Shown piece after piece: positions 33,568-41,644 of a DNA stretch of 64,000 bases. Position 1 is the first letter of the stretch. Each line of letters opens with the position of its first letter. A program made the translations under genes and the position numbers. The DNA is taken from assembly GCA_020354025.1 (NCBI GenBank), contig CP070638.1, positions 657,999 to 721,998 of the forward strand, in the 5' to 3' direction. The notes under the pieces were generated by a model. It saw nothing but the letters and a program-made list of their open reading frames with translations. It searched no databases and was not told the DNA's origin. The DNA comes from Fidelibacterota bacterium. GTDB taxonomy: Bacteria; Fidelibacterota; Marinisomatia; SCGC-AAA003-L08; TS1B11.

Positions 33568-34704
33568 TCAGAATACCTCTGATATTCCGACATTGACACC
33601 GGAAGTGTCCTTGCCGTATCCGAAATCAACCCGAAGATTAGATTTGGAATCCGGAAGGAGCAGGTACCTGATCCCAAGACCGTAGGAATACTTGAAATCT
33701 CTGATCATCATGTTCTTTAAAGTGCTGTTCACATCACCAACGCAGGCGAACAGCACCAGTCCCAACTTCCCTGGCAGGCTGAGCCGGTATTCACCCTGGA
33801 TGATAAACTTGTCGTTATGCCGGTAGCGGCCGGTGTAGTATCCGCGCATCGACTGATAGCCGCCAAGGGTCGAAAGATATTGGAAAGGAGCACTCCCGCT
33901 GATATCCCTGAGCTGCATCTGAAACGCTAGAACTTGCGACGCAGACAAGGTGAGATAATAACGGGTATCCAGTTCGAGGGCAGCGAACTGAAAATCGCTG
34001 CCGAGAGGCTTTGCGAACTGTTTCAGCCCGAGATCGAGGTAAAATCCGTCCATCGGGTAATTGGTATGATCCCTTGAATCCCAGGTGGTCAGGAGACTGA
34101 GACCGGTGATCCGCCCACCATCCGCGCCAGGAATACTCCCGGTATCGAGAAGTCCGCCCGGCTCAACCTTTACCATTTCCACCTTTTCAAAGTTGAAGCC
34201 TCCCCCGATATTGATATTCCTGGTGATCCCGTGCTGATAGTTCACATTCACAAGTGTGCTCCTTGGCGTGAACAGCTCGTATTCGTCAGGCAGGTCATTC
34301 CCGATGCCGTAGAACCTGTCGGGGAATTTTACTAACACAACCGAACCGAAAATACGCCTCGTCGCCCTATTCCAGTAATGATCAAACTCCAGTTGGAGTG
34401 TGAGCTGTTTGTTCTGAGTATACATTACCGAGGGCATGAACAGTGACGGTCTTTGCCTTTCGGTGGTGTCAGGCTTGATAATGTTGGTATATAGCATGGT
34501 GCCCAAAACCCAGCGAGTCTCAAGACTGTATGAGATGATTGGAAAGACAGCAACGCCCACCGATCCAGCGCCCGAGTCTGCGCTGGCGACGCCGCTGGTA
34601 TCAGCAGAGTTCGCGAATCCCCGGCCGGGAATAACCATGAAGACGATGATAAGTGCCAGAGCATATTTCCTTACGCTAATAGCGACATAATGATATCTTG
34701 ACAT
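33568..34704 (-). CDS. Omp85-type outer-membrane beta-barrel, no POTRA
   Basis: The start is uncertain: ATG at 34704 or 34707 follows GAGGA, and the 34839 frame adds 45 residues before the signal. A signal peptide follows (ends near GFANS). The body is a string of alternating beta-strands, and GGYQSMRGYYTGRYR contains the xRGY motif of the Omp85 L6 loop. No POTRA domains precede the barrel, unlike BamA or TamA. It ends with a phenylalanine (GISEVF), typical of outer-membrane barrels. It resembles the single-barrel surface antigen D15-like group found in FCB bacteria. Function unknown; it may be a pore or an anchoring barrel for lipoproteins. Confidence 0.83.
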   Translation of the reverse strand: MSRYHYVAISVRKYALALIIVFMVIPGRGFANSADTSGVASADSGAGSVGVAVFPIISYSLETRWVLGTMLYTNIIKPDTTERQRPSLFMPSVMYTQNKQLTLQLEFDHYWNRATRRIFGSVVLVKFPDRFYGIGNDLPDEYELFTPRSTLVNVNYQHGITRNINIGGGFNFEKVEMVKVEPGGLLDTGSIPGADGGRITGLSLLTTWDSRDHTNYPMDGFYLDLGLKQFAKPLGSDFQFAALELDTRYYLTLSASQVLAFQMQLRDISGSAPFQYLSTLGGYQSMRGYYTGRYRHNDKFIIQGEYRLSLPGKLGLVLFACVGDVNSTLKNMMIRDFKYSYGLGIRYLLLPDSKSNLRVDFGYGKDTSGVNVGISEVF

Positions 34705-34851
34705 CATATATTCCTCGATCCTTTCGGAAAATTTAAGCTCATTCAGTGTCCAAACCGTGAACGGCTTGGCTAGTGTGGCACGAACAGCCGGGCGAGTATA
34801 CCACGGACAGCCAGGCCGACCGGCGAAGGCCGGAGTCATGTATTCCGGTTG

Positions 34852-35733
34852 TCAGCTGGTCTCCTTCAGGAAACGCATGCAGCGCTCGTTCAGGTATGGG
34901 TGATGGCGCGCTGACAGGTAGTGGGTAGCCCCCGAGATCATTTCCGCAGCAACCAGATTGGGAAACACTTCGCGCGAGCGCCTGACCACTGCCCCGGCAG
35001 GAAACAGACCATCTCTTTCAGCCGCAATGACCAAAGCAGGTGCTTTGAAATTCTGCAACTCTTCACGCCTCACATTGCGGGGCATCTCCGGCTCGATGCG
35101 CACCAGTCGGAAAACGGCCTCGGTAATCTCAAGCACTTCGTCATCGATCAGCTCATCCCTGAACATCGGTGACAAGAGGTGTTTCAGGCGCGCTGGCGAT
35201 GGGCGAAGCCGATAGAGCCCCAACCACCAGAGCATCTGCAGCATAGTACCAACAGGAATAGACACAAGACCAGACGGTATAAACAACACCGCCTTGCTGA
35301 TACGTTCCGGTGCCACAACCGCAGCACGCAACAGAATCCCCGCGCCATAGGAGCCCCCCAATAGTGGTGGCTGTTCCAGACCGAGCGCATCCAGTACATC
35401 CGTTAACCACTGGCCATAGCTGTTATCCCGGGGCGAGAGGCGCACAGTCGCGCTCTTGCCGGGATGGCCGATGGTGTCCGGGGCATAGACCCGGAACTGC
35501 CCTATCAGCGGCTTCAGCCAGCCGAGCGTCAGCGGGCTGGTTGTATTACCGCCTTGTAAGATCACCACTGGCGGTGCAGCTTGCGGCCCCAGCACCAGTA
35601 CATGTGTCGCACCAAAGCGGGTATTCACCATGCGACTCTCATACGGCAGGTTCAGACGTGCCAGTTGCCGGTCGTATATGGCATGAATTTCAGCTTCGCC
35701 TTCAGGAGTACGGTATATGGAAGCCGATGACAT
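34852..35733 (-). CDS. Alpha/beta hydrolase
   Basis: This 293-residue cytosolic protein has the alpha/beta hydrolase fold. A nucleophile elbow GGSYGAG places Ser128, ERDGLF supplies the acid and GATHYLS the histidine. ILQGGN before the elbow forms an oxyanion region. There is no signal peptide. It is divergent in direction from nothing nearby and lies about 70 bases from garR's stop, in the same orientation, so it may be part of the catabolic block, for example acting on an ester or lactone. Substrate unknown. Confidence 0.85.
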   Translation of the reverse strand: MSSASIYRTPEGEAEIHAIYDRQLARLNLPYESRMVNTRFGATHVLVLGPQAAPPVVILQGGNTTSPLTLGWLKPLIGQFRVYAPDTIGHPGKSATVRLSPRDNSYGQWLTDVLDALGLEQPPLLGGSYGAGILLRAAVVAPERISKAVLFIPSGLVSIPVGTMLQMLWWLGLYRLRPSPARLKHLLSPMFRDELIDDEVLEITEAVFRLVRIEPEMPRNVRREELQNFKAPALVIAAERDGLFPAGAVVRRSREVFPNLVAAEMISGATHYLSARHHPYLNERCMRFLKETS

Positions 35734-35806
35734 GTTCCTTCCTGATCCTTTTACCTTGCTGGCTGGTCAATCCGCCTGACGGCCGGAGCTGAGCCGCCTG
35801 CGCTCG

Positions 35807-36694
35807 TTACGCATCGACCTCCACCCCACCCAGTTCCTCCACCAGCAGTGCCAGGGCCGAGTGATCCAGGTCGCCTTTGCCCTGATCAAGGAGGGCATCC
35901 ATCATATCGGCAGCCTGGGCGGTAGCGGGCAGCGGTAGGGACTGTTCGTGGCCGGTCTGGAGGGCGATGGCCAGGTCCTTGCGGTGTAGCCGTACCCGGA
36001 AACCGGGTTCGAAGTTGCGGTCGAGGATACGCTGGCCGTGCAGGTCGAGGATGCGGCTCTGGGCGAAACCACCCAGCAGGGCATCGCGTACTTTGGCAGG
36101 ATCCACGCCGGTCTTACGGGCCAGGGTCATGGCCTCGGCCACAGCCTGGATTGTAATGGCCACCACGACCTGGTTGCAGGCCTTGGTTACCTGCCCCGCC
36201 CCCGCTTCCCCGATGAGGACGATGTTCTTGCCCATGACCTCGAACAGGGATTTGGCCCGCTTGAAAGCCTTGTCGGTGCCACCCACCATGATCGAGAGGG
36301 TGCCGGCCTTGGCCCCCACATCACCCCCGGAGACCGGGGCGTCCAGGGCGTCCACCCCTTTCCCCTGAAGGGCCTGATAGACCTTCAGGGCGGTGGCCGG
36401 GGCGATGGTGGACATGTCAATGAAGAGCTGGCCGGAGCGCACGCCCTCGATTACACCCTCCGGTCCCAGGACCACGGCCTCGACATCCGGGGAATCGGGC
36501 AGCATGGTGATGATGACGTCGCTCTTTTCGGCCACTTCCCTGGCTGATGATACAGGCGCGGCCCCTTCGTCGGCCAGCTCATCCACCGCCTCCCGGTTGA
36601 TGTCGTGCACCACCATGGAATAGCCAGCCTTGATAAGGTTGCGGGCCATAGGCCGACCCATAACGCCAAGGCCGATAAATCCTATTTTATCCAT
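35807..36694 (-). CDS. garR: Tartronate semialdehyde reductase (2-hydroxy-3-oxopropionate reductase)
   Basis: This 295-residue beta-hydroxyacid dehydrogenase reduces tartronate semialdehyde to glycerate with NAD(P)H. The N-terminus MDKIGFIGLGVMGRPM is the dinucleotide-binding loop, APVSGGDVGAKAGTL the substrate-binding segment, and GAGQVTKACNQ carries the catalytic lysine. A perfect AAGGAGG ribosome site precedes ATG 36694. The gene lies 14 bases after hyi and fits the aldolase-isomerase-reductase sequence. Related enzymes act on 3-hydroxyisobutyrate; the neighbours favour the GarR role. Confidence 0.9.
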   Translation of the reverse strand: MDKIGFIGLGVMGRPMARNLIKAGYSMVVHDINREAVDELADEGAAPVSSAREVAEKSDVIITMLPDSPDVEAVVLGPEGVIEGVRSGQLFIDMSTIAPATALKVYQALQGKGVDALDAPVSGGDVGAKAGTLSIMVGGTDKAFKRAKSLFEVMGKNIVLIGEAGAGQVTKACNQVVVAITIQAVAEAMTLARKTGVDPAKVRDALLGGFAQSRILDLHGQRILDRNFEPGFRVRLHRKDLAIALQTGHEQSLPLPATAQAADMMDALLDQGKGDLDHSALALLVEELGGVEVDA

Positions 36695-36708
36695 GAGTTA
36701 CCTCCTTG

Positions 36709-37494
36709 TTAAAGTGCGAAACCCAGCTCCTGCAGCCATCCCAGCGACGAGACGGTATCAGGCTCGGGAATATATTCCAGCCCCACAAATCCGTCGTACC
36801 CCATACGGTCAAGCTCCTTCAGCAGGAAGCGATAGTTGAGCTCCCCGGTGCCGGGCTGGTGGCGACCGGGGACGTCGGCGATCTGGATATGGCCTATCCG
36901 CTCCAGGTTATCCCTGATGGTGTCCGTGAGGTTTCCCTCCATCTTCTGCATGTGGTAGACATCGTACTGGAGCTTGAGGTTATCCGCCGCCACTTCATCC
37001 AGAAGATCAAGGGCATCCCGGGACGTATTGAGGAAAAAGCCGGGTATGTCATAGGTGTTAATCGGTTCCACCAGCAGTATTCGATCCGCCTCGGCCAGCC
37101 TGCCAGCGGCAAAGGCGAGGTTCCGTACCAGCACTTGCCACTGTTCATCGTGAGAGACGCCCTCAGCGCCCTTGCCGACCAGGCAGTTAATGCGCTTAAC
37201 GTCTAACACAGCGGCGTACTCGAGGGCGCTGTCAACTCCCTGGCGGAACTCGTCGAGGCGGGCAGGATCAGCGGCGATGCCCCTATCCCCCGCCCCCCAA
37301 TCACCGGCTGGCAGGTTGAGAAGGACCTGCTTGAGGCCGTTCTGCTCAAGGAAATCCCTGAGGATCTGCGCCGGGTGCTCATAGGGGAACATGTATTCCA
37401 CGCAGGTGAATCCGGCTTCCCTGGCAGCGGCAAACCGCTCCAGAAAAGGATGCTCCCCGAAGAGCATGGACAAGTTGATCGAAAATCTGGGCAT
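36709..37494 (-). CDS. hyi: Hydroxypyruvate isomerase
   Basis: This 261-residue TIM-barrel enzyme interconverts hydroxypyruvate and tartronate semialdehyde. The start MPRFSINLSMLFGEHPFLER and a later LVEPINTYDIPGFFLNT, with its metal-binding glutamate, resemble the Hyi/OtnI group. The start ATG 37494 directly follows the aldolase stop (TAAATG), and GGAGGAG is correctly placed upstream, so translation is coupled. A general sugar isomerase of the same superfamily cannot be ruled out, but the context with garR is strong. Confidence 0.88.
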   Translation of the reverse strand: MPRFSINLSMLFGEHPFLERFAAAREAGFTCVEYMFPYEHPAQILRDFLEQNGLKQVLLNLPAGDWGAGDRGIAADPARLDEFRQGVDSALEYAAVLDVKRINCLVGKGAEGVSHDEQWQVLVRNLAFAAGRLAEADRILLVEPINTYDIPGFFLNTSRDALDLLDEVAADNLKLQYDVYHMQKMEGNLTDTIRDNLERIGHIQIADVPGRHQPGTGELNYRFLLKELDRMGYDGFVGLEYIPEPDTVSSLGWLQELGFAL

Positions 37495-38274
37495 TTACGC
37501 TCCTCCTTTTACTAGACTTCGAAGATCCTCAATTCCCTGGGCCGCAGCATCAGCCAGCAGGGATATATCACTGCCGTAGGCCACGAACCGCATACCTTTC
37601 TCAATCCAGGGCTTGAGGAGAGCGGCATCAAACATGAGTATCCCCGTGATAATATCATGCTTCTGGCACACTTCCAGTACACGGTCAATCGCTTCTACCT
37701 CCCGGGGGTGGGTTACCTGTCCCGGGATGCCCAGGCTGACCGATAAGTCGGAGGGACCGACGAAGACACAGTCAATACCAGGCACGGCCGCGATCTCCTC
37801 CATGTTTTCAATGGACGTAGAGTTCTCCGCCTGGACGGCGATAAAAGTATCCTCATTAGCCTGCTTCAGGTATTCAGTGGCATCCACCCTGCCGTACCTG
37901 CTGTGGGCCCGGCGCAGCCCGACTCCCCTGTCACCCATCGGTGGGTACTTGGCATGATGGATGATCTCCCGGGCTTGATCGGCAGTGTTAACCTGCGGTA
38001 CCAACAGACCGGTAGCGCCGGAATCCAACGGCTTAAGGATCGTCTCCCGCCGGATCTCAGGTATGCGCACAAGCGCCGCAATGCCGGCACCTCTAGCGGC
38101 AGCGATCATATTTGAAACGGTTTCCGGGGAGAAAGTACCATGTTCGTTATCAATGACGAAGTATTCGTAACCACATTGGGCCAGCATGTAGGCCACGTTC
38201 GGGTTACGCACTTCGGAAAGCAGGGTGCCTATCACCAGCCCCCCTTCGTTAAGTGTCTTCTTCAAGTTGGTCAT
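37495..38274 (-). CDS. HpaI/GarL-type keto-deoxy sugar acid aldolase
   Basis: This 259-residue HpcH/HpaI-family class II aldolase cleaves 2-keto-3-deoxy acids into pyruvate and an aldehyde. Signs are IDNEHGTFS (metal/base region), the LVPQVNTADQAREII block and FVGPSDLSVSLG. Acting on 2-dehydro-3-deoxyglucarate it would give pyruvate plus tartronate semialdehyde, exactly the substrate of the two downstream enzymes; a 2-keto-3-deoxypentonate would give glycolaldehyde instead. Transport and sequence alone do not decide. It lies about 95 bases after tctA. Confidence 0.85.
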   Translation of the reverse strand: MTNLKKTLNEGGLVIGTLLSEVRNPNVAYMLAQCGYEYFVIDNEHGTFSPETVSNMIAAARGAGIAALVRIPEIRRETILKPLDSGATGLLVPQVNTADQAREIIHHAKYPPMGDRGVGLRRAHSRYGRVDATEYLKQANEDTFIAVQAENSTSIENMEEIAAVPGIDCVFVGPSDLSVSLGIPGQVTHPREVEAIDRVLEVCQKHDIITGILMFDAALLKPWIEKGMRFVAYGSDISLLADAAAQGIEDLRSLVKGGA

Positions 38275-38370
38275 TTTGGATCCTTGTTTTGTTGTTTAGG
38301 TGTTTAGTTGCGAATTTTTACAAAAGCATTGAGCCGGTCCGATATTTCGTAGAGCTGGTCCTTTAATCTA

Positions 38371-39861
38371 TTATTTCCTAGTGTATGCCCTTATCTGTGA
38401 GATCACAGTGAGCAGCACTGCAGCCATAAGCACCATCCCGATGGGACGGATCAGCATTTCCCCGATATCGGAGGAATAAGTAAGCAGCGCCCTTCTCAGG
38501 GAAGTATCGGCCAGACGCCCTACCAGTATTCCCAGAACCATTGGCGCGAGGGGAAAATCACGCTGCCGCAGGATGAAGCCCACAACGCCGAAGGCAAACA
38601 TGGCATATACATCGAAGAGCGTAAAACCGGCCGCCCAGGCTCCCAGAACACCAAGGGCTCCGGCAATAGGTAGCAGAACCTCCCGGGGGCTGGAAAGTAT
38701 ACGGATGAAGTATGGTGAGATGAGAACAGCCCCGGCACGAGTGGCTATGGCCGCCAGCCAGAACAAAATGACAATTTCTGCCACAAAGCCGGGATTCTCG
38801 ATCATCAGTAGCGGCCCCGGCCGGATACCATACATAAACATACCAGCGATAAGGATGGCGGTCGGACCGCTTCCGGGTATCCCGAAGACCAGCGAGGGAA
38901 TCAATGCTCCTCCCGAGGTAGCACTATTAGCACTTTCGGCCGCAATCACCCCTTCAACCTCTCCTTGGCCAAAGTGGTCTTTTCTCTTGGACCGCCGGCG
39001 AGCCATATCGTAGCTGACCCAGCAGGCCGCCGATTCGCCTACACCCGGTACAATGCCAATACCCACCGCAACCAGCACCGAACGGACTATAGTAACAATA
39101 TTTTGCTTTATCAGGCGAAAATTGACCAGGACCCGTCCTCCCTCGCCGACGATCTGATAAGGGCGGCTCTGTCTCAGTACGGTAAAGACCTCAGACAATC
39201 CAAACAGCCCTATGAGGGCCGGCACGAACGTAAAACCTCTCACCAGTTCCGGTGTATAGCCGAAGCGCGGATAAGCCCAGATATCCTCCATGCCCACCAT
39301 CGCCACGATGAGGCCCAAAAGGGCCGATATCCAGCCTTTTAATGGATTCTTACCAGCGAGGGCACCCGCCAGGGTGATGCCCAGCAGCGCCACCAGGAAT
39401 ATTTCCCAGTCGCCGAGTTTCAGGGCTATGACCGCAATAAACGGCAGGAGCAGGAGCGTGGTGAATTCCCCCAGGATCTCCCCCATAAAAGAACCACTGA
39501 AGGAGGCCTCGACCGCTTCTTTAGCGCGACCCTGCTTTGCGAGCGGAAATCCATCCATCACGGTAGCAGCGGCCGCCGGGGTGCCGGGGATGTTCACCAT
39601 AATAGCCGTTACGCCGCCGGATGCCATAGCCCCAACATAAATAGCTATCAGCAGCCCCAGGCCGATCTCGGTCGGCACCCGGAAAACAAAGCCGATAAGG
39701 AGCGACATGGCCATCACGGCAGAAATCCCCGGCAGCATTCCAACCGTCATGCCTAAAACACCACCAAGAGCTATCGTAACGAGCAGTACCGGAGAGGACA
39801 CGATCTCAAGTGCCACTGCAGGAAGCAACTTCCATTCCTGGATGATTATAGACCAGTTCAT
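38371..39861 (-). CDS. tctA: Tripartite carboxylate transporter, large membrane subunit TctA
   Basis: This 496-residue protein with about 11-12 helices is the large transmembrane subunit of the tripartite tricarboxylate transporter. Conserved family elements include GVLGMTVGMLPGISAVMA and the NIPGTPAAAATVMDGFPLAK loop, with a second similar loop GIPGSGPTAILIAGM. The start is ATG 39861 (a TTG two codons earlier is the longest frame). It follows tctB by 34 bases. The family takes up citrate, tartrate, terephthalate and other carboxylates with a periplasmic binding protein. Confidence 0.93.
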   Translation of the reverse strand: MNWSIIIQEWKLLPAVALEIVSSPVLLVTIALGGVLGMTVGMLPGISAVMAMSLLIGFVFRVPTEIGLGLLIAIYVGAMASGGVTAIMVNIPGTPAAAATVMDGFPLAKQGRAKEAVEASFSGSFMGEILGEFTTLLLLPFIAVIALKLGDWEIFLVALLGITLAGALAGKNPLKGWISALLGLIVAMVGMEDIWAYPRFGYTPELVRGFTFVPALIGLFGLSEVFTVLRQSRPYQIVGEGGRVLVNFRLIKQNIVTIVRSVLVAVGIGIVPGVGESAACWVSYDMARRRSKRKDHFGQGEVEGVIAAESANSATSGGALIPSLVFGIPGSGPTAILIAGMFMYGIRPGPLLMIENPGFVAEIVILFWLAAIATRAGAVLISPYFIRILSSPREVLLPIAGALGVLGAWAAGFTLFDVYAMFAFGVVGFILRQRDFPLAPMVLGILVGRLADTSLRRALLTYSSDIGEMLIRPIGMVLMAAVLLTVISQIRAYTRK

Positions 39862-39895
39862 CCGCAATAAACTCGATCTATCGGGCTATCACCCA

Positions 39896-40384
39896 TTATG
39901 GGAGGGGCATCTCAAACAGCCGGGGAAGGAAGAAGGCAAATAAGAAGGTCGCGAGCAGGGTATAAAGGGTGATTTTTGCCAGGCTGCCTGCTTTAATATA
40001 TACAAATATCAATACATAATAGATAACGGTTGCTGCAATAAACGGAATCCGTCCCAGCAATCCCAGAACATATATTGCCATAATGGCGAGTATTATCAAA
40101 AAGCGTTTGTTTTCGACATCAGCGACACCATCCCGCAGGCATTGTCCCAGTTGGCGGTACCCACCTTTCAGTATCGCGCTGAGGGTAAGCCAGCTGCATA
40201 ACAGCAGCAGCACAACTCCGGCAAGCAGCGGTACGAAGCCCGGACCCATCAGCAGTCCCCCGGGACCACGTTGCGGCATCCCCACGGCTTCAACTATCAC
40301 AAACATGGAGAAGGCCGTCATGGTAAGCCCCAGTAGGAGCTCACCAGCGTATTTTGCATCAGGTTTTACTTTTTCAGATGACAT
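39896..40384 (-). CDS. tctB: Tripartite carboxylate transporter, small membrane subunit TctB
   Basis: This 162-residue protein with four hydrophobic helices has the TctB style: a helix pair around MPQRGPGGLLMGPGFVPLLAG, the conserved proline/glycine-rich loop between helices. It lies between tctC and tctA, in the usual tctC-tctB-tctA order. Together they form the membrane part of the importer. Confidence 0.88.
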   Translation of the reverse strand: MSSEKVKPDAKYAGELLLGLTMTAFSMFVIVEAVGMPQRGPGGLLMGPGFVPLLAGVVLLLLCSWLTLSAILKGGYRQLGQCLRDGVADVENKRFLIILAIMAIYVLGLLGRIPFIAATVIYYVLIFVYIKAGSLAKITLYTLLATFLFAFFLPRLFEMPLP

Positions 40385-40426
40385 TCTATTTCAGTAATGC
40401 TGGATCAGGCCCATAACATACAAAGA

Positions 40427-41539
40427 TCAGGGCAGTCTATCATAGATAGTTTCTACAGCCTCAGGCCAGGGTCGCAAGGCGGCAGCCCGCTGGTGCGGAG
40501 GCCAACTCCACTCATGCAGTTCAGGCACATCGAATTCCGATGGATCATTGGGAGCCACTCCGAGCCTGAAAAGGGCCCAGCCGCGAGCAGACTCGATCCT
40601 GGCCATTTGTTCATCGGAGGCACGACCTAGCCTGGGCATTAAAATCCCCGCCCGCTCCCTTATAACAATATCCAGAAAAGCTTCCTGCTGGATAGCGTAG
40701 ACGAAGGCTTCGGCAATCTTCGTGACGATCTCCGCGGGAGTGTCCCGGCGGACATATACGCCATAGCAAGGATTAATGGCCTGATAGGGCGCAAGCTCAG
40801 GATATACATCCGTTATAGGGGGGTACCTGACTCCTTCGAAAACAGTTTCCCTGAGGAAAAGGTTTACCAGCGGACGAATCCGCCCGGCCGCAGCCCAATC
40901 GGCGAGGTCACCCATAGTTACCGACGCAAAGTCAATCTCTTTTGAGAGCAGATAGCGTCCAGCTTCACGCCCGCCATTGTAGGGAATGGAACGCGCCTTA
41001 CCTGCCGCACCGGCCGTCTCCAGCAGAAGGCCACCGAATATTTCACCATTGCTGCCCGCACCAGGATGGCCGTACCTGAAACGGCCTTTGGGGCTGGCTT
41101 TGATATCTGCAATAAGCTCCTGGAGAGTATTCCAAGGGGCGTTTTTCAACACATAAATGGTGGTAGGCATGACCAAATCCAAAAAGGCATAGAAGTCGGT
41201 CCAGGAAACATCACTATACCCCAACACGGGCCAGGTACCGTGGACAGCGGCGCCGCCGAACCAGAAGTACCCGTCGGGTGGTGCCTTGGCGACCTGAGTA
41301 GCCCCGATGGAACCGTTTGCTCCCGGGATGTTGGTAACAAGGACCTTGCTCCCCAGTTTTTTCTCCATCTCCAGAACAAGGGCTCTGGTGGTTACATCCG
41401 ATGATCCCCCGGCGGTCCAGCCTACATAAACGGTAATGGGCTTTTGAGGCCATTCCGGCGCTGAAACAGCGGCGAAGCCAGCCAACAATAGCGACGCAGT
41501 ACACACTATCGACGGAAAATATAAATAATTATGTTTCAC
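40427..41539 (-). CDS. tctC: Tripartite carboxylate transporter, periplasmic binding protein TctC/Bug
   Basis: This 370-residue protein has a signal peptide (ending near AAVSA, before PEWPQKPITV) and the Bug/TctC fold: the start WPQKPITVYVGWTAGGSSD and later NIPGANGSIGATQVAKAPPDGY, the paired loops that hold a carboxylate. The start is GTG 41539. It supplies the substrate for tctAB. The ligand may be a dicarboxylate or sugar acid; the downstream aldolase genes favour a sugar-acid type ligand. Confidence 0.92.
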   Translation of the reverse strand: MKHNYLYFPSIVCTASLLLAGFAAVSAPEWPQKPITVYVGWTAGGSSDVTTRALVLEMEKKLGSKVLVTNIPGANGSIGATQVAKAPPDGYFWFGGAAVHGTWPVLGYSDVSWTDFYAFLDLVMPTTIYVLKNAPWNTLQELIADIKASPKGRFRYGHPGAGSNGEIFGGLLLETAGAAGKARSIPYNGGREAGRYLLSKEIDFASVTMGDLADWAAAGRIRPLVNLFLRETVFEGVRYPPITDVYPELAPYQAINPCYGVYVRRDTPAEIVTKIAEAFVYAIQQEAFLDIVIRERAGILMPRLGRASDEQMARIESARGWALFRLGVAPNDPSEFDVPELHEWSWPPHQRAAALRPWPEAVETIYDRLP

Positions 41540-41644
41540 TGACTTTTGGTATCTCGATACACTGGATATTTTCTACGCCTGGTGTACTCAGCCTGAGCAG
41601 CCAAAATGACAAACTGAAATTGTGTCAGGTCTTTGCCAAAGGGC